A stretch of DNA of 64,000 bases from an uncultured bacterium (GTDB lineage: Bacteria > Planctomycetota > JAJSAM01 > JAJVHW01). Shown piece after piece: positions 32,143 to 40,900 of the stretch. The stretch spans positions 1-64,000 of the forward strand of contig CALKVK010000035.1 of NCBI GenBank assembly GCA_937996235.1, in the 5' to 3' direction. The notes under the pieces were generated by a model. It worked only from the letters and a program-made list of their open reading frames with translations, had not been told where the DNA came from and made no database searches. Within the stretch, counting starts at the first letter, position 1; every line of letters starts with the position of its first letter. The position numbers and the translations under genes were made by a program.

Positions 32143-33116
32143 GGCGCTTCGTGCTCGGCGCGCTGCTCGGCGCCCTCGTCGCCGGCCCGGCGCTGACTCT
32201 CGCCGCGCGCGCGTGGGCCGACGGCAGCGAGGGCACGGTGCTGCTGCGCGCCGAGGCGGTCGAGGGCAGCGTGCGGCTCGGCGACGACGTCGTGGTGCGC
32301 GTGACGGTGGAGAACGGGACGCGCGAGCCGGTGACCGTGCCGGACCCGCGGCTCGCGGCCGACGCGCTCTCGCTGCGCGTCGCCGCGGACGGCGCGCGCC
32401 CGTCGGTCGTCACGCGCCTCTACGGCGAGTTCGTGCCGGACGCGGGCGCGCTGCGCCTCGCGGCGACCCCCACGCGCGGCGTCGTCGTCCCCGCCGGGGG
32501 GCGTCTCACGCGCGACGTGCGCTTCGCGGCGGTGGCGCCCGGCGCGCTGCACGTGGTCGCCGTGCTGGCACGCGGCGACGGTCCGGCGCTGACGGCCCCG
32601 GACTTCGCGGTGGACGTGACCACGCCCGGCAACGTGCGGCGCCTCACGCTGCGCGTCGAGACCTCGCGCGAGCCGTTCACCGTCGAGCTGGACCCGGCGC
32701 CGGACTACGCGACCGTGGCGCACGTCTGGGCGCTCGCGCGCGACGGCTTCTACACCGACCTCCCGTTCCACCGCGCCGTCCCGGGCGTGCTGCTTCAGAC
32801 CGGCGACCCCCGCGGCGACGGCACGGGCACGGCGGGCTGGTACCTCCCGGGCGAGCCGGCGGAGACCCCGCCGACGCGGGGCACCGTCTGCCTGGCACGC
32901 GGCGCGCACCGCGACTCGGGCTCGTCGCAGTGGTTCGTCGCGCTGGCGCCCGACGACGTCGCGGCGACGCGGCTCGGCGGCGGCTTCGCCCCGCTCGGAC
33001 GCGTCGTCGAGGGGCTCGAGGCCGCCGACGCGCTCGCGTCCACGGCACGCGAGAGCGCCGCGCCGCGACCGTCGCGCCCCGAGCGCGTCGTCCGCATCCG
33101 CGCGTCCGTGCGCTGA
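32139..33116 (+). CDS. Exported cyclophilin-type peptidyl-prolyl isomerase with an N-terminal beta domain
   Basis: 325 aa with a signal peptide (residues 1-27). Residues about 30-165 form a beta-rich domain that is not cyclophilin. From about 170 the cyclophilin fold follows: FHRAVPGVLLQTGDPRGDGTG (catalytic Arg in FHR, Gln in LQTGD) and SSQWFVAL in place of the usual SQFFI, then PLGRVVEGLE. It would assist folding of exported proteins in the periplasm. ATG 32139 overlaps the heptosyltransferase stop. It converges on the DsbD-like gene, also an envelope folding factor. Confidence 0.8.
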   Translation: MRRFVLGALLGALVAGPALTLAARAWADGSEGTVLLRAEAVEGSVRLGDDVVVRVTVENGTREPVTVPDPRLAADALSLRVAADGARPSVVTRLYGEFVPDAGALRLAATPTRGVVVPAGGRLTRDVRFAAVAPGALHVVAVLARGDGPALTAPDFAVDVTTPGNVRRLTLRVETSREPFTVELDPAPDYATVAHVWALARDGFYTDLPFHRAVPGVLLQTGDPRGDGTGTAGWYLPGEPAETPPTRGTVCLARGAHRDSGSSQWFVALAPDDVAATRLGGGFAPLGRVVEGLEAADALASTARESAAPRPSRPERVVRIRASVR

Positions 33117-33158
33117 CGCGAGCGACGGCGCGCGCCCCGGCCCCCCGCCGTCAGCGCA
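33109..33158. terminator. Inverted repeat spanning two convergent stop codons
   Basis: TGCGCTGAC (33109-33117) and GTCAGCGCA (33150-33158) are exact complements, containing the stop of the isomerase gene and the stop of the DsbD-like gene. An alternative internal hairpin pairs GACGGCG (33124-33130) with CGCCGTC (33146-33152). Together they look like a bidirectional terminator. Confidence 0.5.
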
Positions 33159-35514
33159 GGTCCGGGTGCGCCGTGCGGAACGCGGCGAGCCCCGCGTCGA
33201 GGAAGTCGAGGTAGTCCTGCGGCGTCATGCGCGGGTCGTACGTGAAGCGCGCGAGCTCCACCTCGTCGAACGGGTCGAAGATCACATGGAGCGGGATCGA
33301 GTACGTGTCGAACGTGTCGCCCATGCGCTCGCGCTGCTGCTCGTCGAGCGGCTCGATCTTCGGATCGCTCGTCCAGATCTGCGACAGCTCGAACTCCGTG
33401 TTCATCCGCCGGACGACCTCCGGCGACCCGGAGAGGATCCTCTCCAGGTGGGAGCAGTTGATTCAGCCCACCCCGGTGAAGTCGAACAGCACCGGCCGCC
33501 GCTTCTCGGCGGCGCGCGTCACGGAGCCGTCCCAGTCGTCGCGCACCCACGCGATCTCGGCCGCCGCTTCTCCGCCGGGTCCCCCACCGCCAGCCCCGGT
33601 CGCGAGTTCGTGCGTCTGCGTCTGCAGGAACGCATCGAGCTGCGTGGCCAGCGGGCGGCCGAACACGCCGGGCACGAGGTACACGGCCGACGCCAGGAAG
33701 CCCAACGCGAACAGCAGGCGCACGACGCCGATCGACTCCGGCTTCGTGTCGTGCGGCAGCACGACGTAGCCGAACAGGTAGAGCGCCGCGCCCAGCGCGC
33801 ACGCGACCCAGACGGCGAGCACCAAGCTGCGCGGGAGCAGGTCCCAGCCGTTGTTCAGGTCGACGGTGCGCAGGAACTTGAACGCGAGACCGAGCTCCAC
33901 GAAGCCCATCGTGACCTTCACCGCGTTCATCCAGCCGCCTGCGCGGGGAAGTGCGCGCAGCGCGGCGGGGAACAGCGAGCAGAGCACGAACGGCAGCGCC
34001 ATCGCGGAGGCGTATGCCGTGAGTCCGACCACGGCGACCAGCCAGCGTCCCGCGTCGAACTTCTGGAACATCAGCGCCAGGAAGGGCAGCGAGCACGAGA
34101 AGCTCGTGAGAGCCAGCGTCACGGCCATGAAGAACGCGCCCACGACGCCGCCGGTGCCGCTCTTGCCCGACGCCCAGTCGCTCAGGAACCCGGGCAGGCG
34201 CAGGTCGAACAGCCCGAACAGCGAGAGGCTGAGGACGAAGAACAGGATCGCGACAGCGGCGTTGAAGAGATCGCCCCGGGCGAAGACGTCGAGGCCCGAC
34301 TTGAAGACGAGCCCGATGACGACGATCGTGAACACGATGCCCGCGCCGTAGACGAGCGAGCGGCCGAGCGGCGGGCCGGACTGTTTCGCGAAGAAGCTCA
34401 CGGTGATCGGGAGGAGCGGGAAGACGCAGGGCGTGAGCACCGTCAGGAAGCCGAGCCCCAGTGCCGTCAGGATCAGGTCGAAGGTGACGCCCTCGTTCTC
34501 CGCGGCCCGGGCGGGCGCGGCATCTCCAGGCGGCGCGCCGGCAGCGTTCGACGTGGTGGTCGCCGCGACGGCATCCGTCACCTCGAAGCGCAGCGTGAAG
34601 GGCTCCGTGCGCGTGGGGTTGCACGTCGAGTCGTCGCACGCCATCCACGTGACGCTGCCCTCGACCGTCCGCGGTCCGGGCGCCGCGTCGGGCGCGACGT
34701 TCAGCACGAGCGAGAGCGTCACGGGCTCCGCGTGGACCAGCGTCTTCACGCCCCACGCGTCCTCCTCGTGGGCCGCCGGCGACTCCGACTGCGCGCCGCC
34801 GGTCACGCCGTCCGGCCACGTCGCGACGTCGATGCGCGTCGCGGGAGACGACTTCTCGGCCAGTCCGTAGACGTGCCAGCCGGGCGCAGGCTCGACGGTC
34901 GCGCGCAGCGTGGCCGTGCCACCGCGCGCCACGCGCTGCGGGGCGAGCTCGAGCGAGCGGACGCGCGCCTTGCGCGGGTCCCGAGCGTCCACGTCGACGA
35001 CCACGCTGAACGGCGCGGACGCGGGCGGCAGACACGACGACGCGTCGCACGCGGCCCAGCCGACCGTGCCGGCGAGCGTGCGCGGCCCCGGCTCCGCGTC
35101 GAAGGCGACGTCGATGCGCAGCGCGAGCGTCACGCGGCCCTCGTGCACGCGCACCGTCTCGCCGCCGGAGTCCAGCTCGTGCGCGGGCTCGTCGGTCGCG
35201 ACGACGCCGCCCGAGAGACCGGCGGGCCACGCCGGGACCTTGACCGAGACCGGCGCGCCCGCCGTCTCGCCGGGCGCGTAGACGTGCCATCCCTCGGCGA
35301 TCTCGAGCGGGATGCGCAGCGTCGTGTGCCCGCCGACGGGCGCCTGCGCCGGCTCGAGCGTCGCCGTGCCGGGGCGCACGACGTCCGCCTCCGCGCCCAG
35401 GCCGAAGCCCGCGGCCGGGTCCTGCGCTCGGGCACGCTCGGCAGGCGCGAGCAGCGCGGCCGTCAGCGCGACGGCGGCGAACAGCTCGTGGGGACGCGGG
35501 AGTCGCAGGTTCAC
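33151..35514 (-). CDS. DsbD-like thiol-disulfide reductase, candidate selenoprotein (in-frame TGA in UxxC)
   Basis: 787 aa if TGA 33463-33465 is read as selenocysteine. Signal peptide (1-30). Two DsbD-alpha-type domains follow, each with CDxSxC (C156/C161 and C293/C298). The membrane reductase domain (about 343-600) has TPCVFPLLP (C363) and SFSCSLPF (C474), the cysteine pair of DsbD/CcdA. The C-terminal thioredoxin-like domain opens VLFDFTGVG-TGA-INC, where homologues have FTGxxCxNC: the TGA replaces the first redox Cys, giving U684-I-N-C687. The frame then continues with normal codon use for about 100 residues to TGA 33151. A 10-bp hairpin follows at SECIS distance. GTG 35514 has GAGG 8 nt upstream. 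It would pass electrons to periplasmic thiols. Alternatives are a sequencing error or a recent nonsense mutation. Confidence 0.75.
33426..33449 (-). promoter_or_regulatory. Candidate bacterial SECIS hairpin
   Basis: Just 3' of the in-frame TGA the mRNA reads ACCUGGAGAG-GAUC-CUCUCCGGGU: a 10-bp stem (one U-G wobble) with a 4-nt apical loop starting with G. There are 23 nt between the UGA and the loop. Bacterial SECIS elements are known to have a G among the first two loop bases and a UGA-to-loop distance of roughly 16-37 nt, and this fits both. Confidence 0.65.
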
Positions 35515-35581
35515 GTGGTTCGCCTCGGGGTCGGGCGGGTCCCGCCGCACGCGACGGCGCCCCGCGTGGTCGGCACGGCTC

Positions 35582-36370
35582 TCAGCGCTCGCCCTGGCGG
35601 ACCGTCTCCGCGAGCGCGAGCAGCCGCTCCTCGGGAGCGGCCGCGACGAGGGTACAGAGCGTCTCGGTCACGGGGCACATCCACGCCACGATGCTGCGCC
35701 CGTTCTCGCTCGCGATCCACCACGTCCGCCCGCCGCGCTCGACGCGCCGCCGGAACGAGGGCTCGCCCACCTCGCCGTCGCACCAGATCACCGTCAGGGG
35801 ACCGTCGGGACCGGTGTACTCGGCGCGCTTCGCGTCGATCGGCCAGCCGTAGACGACCACCTTCGTGCGCTCCGCGCGCTGCAGGCGATACGGGCCGAGC
35901 GCCTCCGCCGGGCACAGGCGCTCGATGCACGGTGCCGCGCTCGGCGTCGCGAGTGCCGGCGCCGGGGGCAGGCCCTCCGCCGTCTCCTCGACTGCCTGCA
36001 GGTACGAACACTCGAAGGGCGGGATGCAGAAGAACCACGCCGCCTGGACCGCCACCAGCGCGACGGCCGCGACGGCCGCCGCGCGGCGCAGCGCGGGCCG
36101 GCGGAACCACGCGACGGCCGACCCGCCGGGGAGGCGCGTCACGGGGGCGCGCGCCCGGCCGACGCCGCGCGCGACGACGTCGGCGGCGCCGTCGGACGCG
36201 CCGAGCAGCGCGGCGGAGACGCGCTCCTCGAACTCGCGCTCGGCCGCGGCGCGCGCGCCGCACGGCGGGCACGCCGCCTCGTGGGCGCGCGCCGCCTCGG
36301 CCTCGGCGCCGCGCAGCTCGCCGTCGAGGTGCGCGAGGAGCGACCGTGCGAAGCGTTCGCACCCGCTCAT
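35582..36370 (-). CDS. Membrane-bound anti-sigma factor (zinc-finger type)
   Basis: 262 aa. The N-terminal cytoplasmic part has C4-x...-H30-x3-C34-x2-C37 (CERFARSLLAHLDGEL, then HEAACPPC), the zinc-binding anti-sigma (ZAS/zf-HC2) motif. One membrane helix lies at about 93-112 (AAAVAAVALVAVQAAWFF). The remaining 140 residues are periplasmic, with several Cys residues that could sense redox state. It overlaps the upstream ECF sigma gene (ATGA), the standard arrangement for a sigma/anti-sigma pair in which the zinc finger sequesters the sigma factor until a signal arrives. Confidence 0.75.
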   Translation of the reverse strand: MSGCERFARSLLAHLDGELRGAEAEAARAHEAACPPCGARAAAEREFEERVSAALLGASDGAADVVARGVGRARAPVTRLPGGSAVAWFRRPALRRAAAVAAVALVAVQAAWFFCIPPFECSYLQAVEETAEGLPPAPALATPSAAPCIERLCPAEALGPYRLQRAERTKVVVYGWPIDAKRAEYTGPDGPLTVIWCDGEVGEPSFRRRVERGGRTWWIASENGRSIVAWMCPVTETLCTLVAAAPEERLLALAETVRQGER

Positions 36371-37002
36371 GCGCGCCCCCCGTCGTCGTCGGCCCCGATG
36401 CGCTGCTCGCGCGCGTACCCGAGCAGCTCGTTGCGGAGCTGCTTGCGCGCGCGGTGCAGGCGCGACATCACCGTGCCGATCGGGATGCCGAGCGTGTCGG
36501 CGATCTCCTGGTACGACAGGTCGCCGACCGAGAAGAGCACGAGCGGCGCGCGGAAGTTCTCGGGGAGCGCGTCCACGGCCGCCTTCACGCGCTCGTCGAA
36601 GTGGCGGTCGGCGAGGGCGGGCAGCTCGCCCAGCGCGCGGATGTCCGGCACGGGGTGCGCCGCGTCGGCGGGGTCGATGTCGGCCGGGTCCGTGGCGGCC
36701 GGCGCGAGCTGCTCGTGGCGGATGCGGTTGATGAACACGTTGTGGAGGATGCGGAACATCCACGCGCGGAACTTCGTGCCCCTGCGGAAGGTGGCCAAGC
36801 TCCGGAACGCGCGGAAGAGGGTCTCCTGGACGAGGTCGTCGGCGTCGGCCCGGTTGCGCGTCAGGCGCAGCGCGGTGGCGTGCAGCGGGCGGGCGATGTC
36901 GGCGGTCAGTTGCTCGAACTCGTCGGCGCGCAGCGGCCCGGGACTCGCGTCCCCGGGCGCCGTGTCCGGCGGCTCCGCCTCGGCTGAACCAGGGTCCTGC
37001 AC
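36367..37002 (-). CDS. ECF RNA polymerase sigma factor
   Basis: 211 aa. Region 2 (about residues 30-100) includes ADDLVQETLFRAFRSLATFRRGTKFRAWMFRILHNVFINRIRH, the core-binding and -10 recognition helices of RpoE/SigR-type factors. Region 4 (about 140-195) has LPENFRAPLVLFSVGDLSYQEIADTLGIPIGTVMSRLHRARKQL, the -35 helix-turn-helix. Start at GTG 37002 with GAGGA 7 nt upstream. It is co-translated with the zinc-finger anti-sigma gene. The pair lies next to the DsbD-like gene (intervening gap about 70 bp, same strand), so a link to envelope thiol stress is possible. Confidence 0.9.
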   Translation of the reverse strand: MQDPGSAEAEPPDTAPGDASPGPLRADEFEQLTADIARPLHATALRLTRNRADADDLVQETLFRAFRSLATFRRGTKFRAWMFRILHNVFINRIRHEQLAPAATDPADIDPADAAHPVPDIRALGELPALADRHFDERVKAAVDALPENFRAPLVLFSVGDLSYQEIADTLGIPIGTVMSRLHRARKQLRNELLGYAREQRIGADDDGGRA

Positions 37003-37113
37003 CGTGTATTCCTCGGCCGCGGGGCGCGTCCGCCCCGGCCGCGCAGGCTACTCAGAGCGGCGCCGCGGCGCGCGCGTTCCCCAGCAGGCGCGCCGAGCGA
37101 CCCCCCGGCCGTG

Positions 37114-37119
37114 TAGCCT
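37114..37119 (+). promoter_or_regulatory. -10-like box (TAGCCT)
   Basis: TAGCCT ends 7 nt before ATG 37127, with no Shine-Dalgarno sequence, in the same arrangement as the other leaderless-type genes of this window. Confidence 0.45.
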
Positions 37120-37126
37120 GCGCGCC

Positions 37127-37525
37127 ATGTGGTGGTACCGCGACAAGGGCAAGAAGGCCCGCGACGGAGCGCCCGGCGCGCGCAGCGCGGCGCCGCCCTC
37201 CCCGGCCGCCCTGCTGCGGCAGGCGCTCGGCGCCGCCCCGGGCCCCGACACCGCCCTGCTCGCGATGGCGCTGCTGGTGGACCACCGGCTCGAGCTCGTC
37301 GACGGCACGAGCCTCGGCCCCGCCTCGATGCGCGACGCCGAGAAGGCCGTCGACGAGGCGTTCGGCGGCGGCTCCCCCATGCGCCTCTACAACCGCTACG
37401 TGCGGGAGTGGGGCGAGCGCTCGACCCTCGCGCCCGAGCTCCCCGCGGAGGCGCGCGCCGGTCTCGAGCGTGTGCGCCTCGCGCTCCTCGCGAACGGCGT
37501 CCGCGCGCTGCACCCGCGCGCCTGA
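37127..37525 (+). CDS. Small protein of unknown function (132 aa)
   Basis: Starts MWWYRDKGKKARDG, a basic aromatic N-terminus, followed by a soluble helical protein (SPAALLRQALGAAPGPDTALLAMALLVDHRLELVDG and a C-terminal helix ending LLANGVRALHPRA). No motif recognised. The start is supported by the TAGCCT box 7 nt upstream. A short stem (CGCGCC 37517-37522 with GGCGCG 37526-37531) surrounds the stop codon as its loop. Converges on the FHA gene. Confidence 0.6.
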   Translation: MWWYRDKGKKARDGAPGARSAAPPSPAALLRQALGAAPGPDTALLAMALLVDHRLELVDGTSLGPASMRDAEKAVDEAFGGGSPMRLYNRYVREWGERSTLAPELPAEARAGLERVRLALLANGVRALHPRA

Positions 37526-37550
37526 GGCGCGGGACGCGCGGCGCGGCACG

Positions 37551-37946
37551 TCAGTCGGAGCCGAAGCCGACCTCGAGCGCGCCGTTCTCGACGTCCGCGA
37601 GCACCACCGTGACGGGTGCGGCGCCGGGCTCGACGACGTGGCTGCGGTCGATCCGCCGGCCGTCCACGTACGTGCCGTTCTGCGAGAGGTCGCGGATCTC
37701 GATGCGGCCGTCGGGCAGGTAGCCGATCTCGCAGTGCACGCGCGAGACGCGCCGCATCGGCTCCGCGCCGAGCAGCTCGGCCGGGCGCTCCGCGGTGCGG
37801 AACGCGCGCGTGCGCCGCAGCGAGAGGTCGCAGCTGCGGCTCCGGCCCACGACCAGCACCGCGCCCGCGAGCAGCGAGCGCCGCTCGCCCTGCAGCACGC
37901 CGCCGCGTCCCACGACCGCGACGTACGGCGCTCCGCCGGGCCTCAC
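37551..37946 (-). CDS. FHA domain protein
   Basis: 131 aa, almost entirely one forkhead-associated domain: VLVVGRSRSCDLSL (phosphate-binding Gly-Arg and Ser), VSRVHCEI (Ser-Arg-x-His) and the closing DLSQNGTYVDGRRI. FHA domains bind phosphothreonine peptides. It starts at GTG 37946, overlapping the stop of the giant Ser/Thr kinase (GTGA), so it is the natural reader of that kinase's phosphorylation. Confidence 0.85.
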   Translation of the reverse strand: MRPGGAPYVAVVGRGGVLQGERRSLLAGAVLVVGRSRSCDLSLRRTRAFRTAERPAELLGAEPMRRVSRVHCEIGYLPDGRIEIRDLSQNGTYVDGRRIDRSHVVEPGAAPVTVVLADVENGALEVGFGSD

Positions 37947-40900
37947 CGCCGGTTCCTCAGCCACTCCGGGTCGAGGGTGCCCGTGACCCGCACGTCGTCG
38001 ATCTCGCCGCCGGTGTAGCTCTGCACGACGATCTTGCCGGCGAGCGCGCCGCCCGGCGCGGGCCGCAGGTCGGCCTCGGCGATGCGGCGCCCGTCCACCC
38101 ACAGCTCGATGCGCCGCTCGTCGCGCACGAGCAGCACGCGATAGAGGCGCCCGGGCTCGAACTGGAAGAACGTGGTGTCGCCCTCGTTGCGCAGCACCTC
38201 GGGGTGCGACTGCAGGTACTGGGCCCGGTGGCGCGGGCCGAACGCCGCGTCGGCCGACTCGAGGTCGTCGGACTGCCAGAGCGCCACGCCCCGGCCGCCC
38301 TCGCGCTGGTCCGCGGCGGAGAGCACGCCCGCGTTCACGCCGCCGATCGACGCCAGCAGGAAGTACGGCGCGTCGCTGCGGTAGAGGAACGACAGCTCGA
38401 CGCGCTTGCGCTCGAGGAACGGCGAGTCGAGGACGAGCGGCGAGCGGCGCGGGTGGTGCGCCGGGTCGCCGTCCCATGCCTCCCACGCGAAAACGCGGTT
38501 CTCCACGACGGGCACGTCGTCGCCGGACGGCGCGGCGAGGGCCGCCGGGACGCCGTCGTGGCGCCGGAGGGTGGTGCGGCCGGGGTCGAGACGGATCGCG
38601 CGCTGCACGTCCGGGGCGTCGAAGTCGATCTCGTAGGTCGCCGTACCGCCGCCGCCCTCGGTGAGCCGCGCCCCCGCGAGGCGCTCGGCGTAGCGCGCGG
38701 TCGTCTGCGCCTGCTGCGCGCGCCCGAGCTCGCGCTCGATCTCGTCGCGGCGGCGCAGCACGTACTCGGTGCGCCGCAGGCGCTGGAGCGTGAGCAGCGA
38801 CTCGAGCTGCCGTGCCGCGTCGTCCTGGCGGCCCTCGTCGAGCGCGCGGCGGGCCTCCTCGTGGAGCTGCGCGGCGCGCGTCTCCGCCTCCGTGAGCTCG
38901 CCCTCCGCGCGCGCCACCAGCCGCCGCCTGCGTTCGGCGACGAGCTCCGCGATCTGCGCGAGGCGCGACGCCCCGCGCGCCCGGTCGAGCAGCGGCGCCG
39001 CCTGCGCCATGCGCTCGAGGGTGCGCCGCGGCTCGAGGTCGCGCGACGTCTCGGTCACGAGCATCGCCGCCGCGACGAGCGCCGCCTCCGCGTCGGTGGC
39101 GGCGGAGAGGCCGGAGTAGTCGAGCACGTCCGAGAGCTCGAGGTCGCGCAGCGCGCCGCGCCACGTGACGCCCGCCTCGTCGGTGTACGCGACCTCGTCG
39201 CCGCGCACGACGAGCTCCCGCACCCGGCGGCTGCGGATGCCGCGGCCCTGCCACAGGCCGTTGTCGAGCGGTGCGCCGCTCTCGAGCCGGCGCCGGAACG
39301 CCTGCCACGCCAGGCGGTCGACGAGCTCGAGCAGGGCCCCGCCCTCGCGCACGAGGCGCGCCGCGGGGGCGTCGTCCGACACCCAGCCCGCGGTGAAGCT
39401 CCCGAACTCCTGCAGCGTCTCGCGCGCGTCGCGGTACTCGCGGGCGCCCAGCTCGTCGAGGAACTCCTGTCCGGTGTCGGTGACCAGCCGGTCCAGTTCG
39501 CGCGCCTCGTTCTCGCGGCGCGAGCCGATGCGCGCACGCAGCTCGGCGACGACGTCGCGGTCGGCGGGCAGCAGACGCGCGCCACCCTCGGCGAGCAGAG
39601 CCTCCGCCTCGGCGAACCGGCGCGAGAGCAGGAGCTCCTCCGCCTCCGTCTCGAGGGCGCGGCGGCGGCGTGCCGACGCGTCGACGAGGCGCGCGCGCTC
39701 GGCCTCGTAGCGGTCCAGCACGAGCGCGCGGCGCTGACCGGCGGGCGGCAGGCGCGACAGGAGCTGCGCGAGCTCGGCGTCCTTCTCGGCGGCGATGCGC
39801 CACGCGGAGAGTCGCGACTCGAGCGCGCCGAGATCGTCGCGGGCGAGCGCACCGTCGCGGACGGCCGCGTCGTAGGCGGCGGAGTGCTGGCCGAGCAGCT
39901 CGTGCGCGCGGCGGAAGTCGCGGGCGAGATCCGCGAGCGCCTCGGCCTCGGGTGCCGGGCCGACGCCGTAGCAGCGGTCGCGCACGGCGCCCGCGGCTTC
40001 GTCGAGACGCCGCGCCGACGCCAGGAGGTCGAGGCCCTCCACGGCCTCGCACGCGCGGCGCACGGCGTCGCGCGCGGCGCGGTCGCGCGCGCGCTCGACC
40101 TCGGGCGTCAGCCCGGCGAGGCGTCGGCGCGCGACGTCGGCGTCGGCGTCGCGCTCGAGTCGCGCGGACTCGGCGCGCAGGTCCGTCAGGAGCGCCGGCC
40201 AGTCGGGCTCGGAGTCGGACGCGAGGCGCAGCGCCAGCCGCTGCACGCGCTCGATCGCGTCGGCCTGCGCGCGCCACCGCGCGAGCGCGGCGCGCGCCTC
40301 GGGCGCGGTTGCCGCGTCCGCGTGCGCGGCCAGGTGCGCCTCGAGGCGCCGGATCATCGCGTCCACCGTGGCGCCGTCCCACGTCGCGCGGTCGCCCGCG
40401 AGCTCGACGACCGCGGCGAGGTCCTCCCGCGCCGCCACGCGCGCGTCCGCCTCGTCGCGGGCACGACGCCACCCGAGCAGGATCGCCGCGGTCGCCGCGA
40501 GCGCGAGCACGGCGCCCGTCGCCCCGACGGTCAGGCGGCGCCGCCGGCGCGTCTCCACGAACGACTCGATGTCGCCGCGGAAGCCCGCAGGGACGTGCAG
40601 CCGCCCGAGCTCGAGCGCGCGCAGGTCGCGCACGAGTTCCTCGGGCGTGGCGTAGCGGTGGCGCCGGTCCTTCGCCATCATCCGCTCGACGACGTACGCC
40701 ACCTCGCGCGGCGTGCCCGGCGCCGCCTCGGAGAGCGGCATCGGGCGCTCGTAGAGCACCTTCGTGAGCGTGGCGGCGAGCGTCTCCGCCTGGAACGGCG
40801 GACGCCCGGCGAGCATGGCGTAGAGCGTGGCGCCGAGGGAGTAGATGTCGGAGCGCACGTCGGCGTCGCGGGGGTTGCGCGCCTGCTCCGGCGCGATGTA

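Noticed and set aside
33151..33405. Treating the C-terminal thioredoxin part as a separate 84-aa gene and 33463 as the true end of the DsbD-like gene.
   Set aside because: The split would cut the thioredoxin fold in its active-site motif, and no start signal precedes the short frame. Reading through the TGA gives the expected domain.
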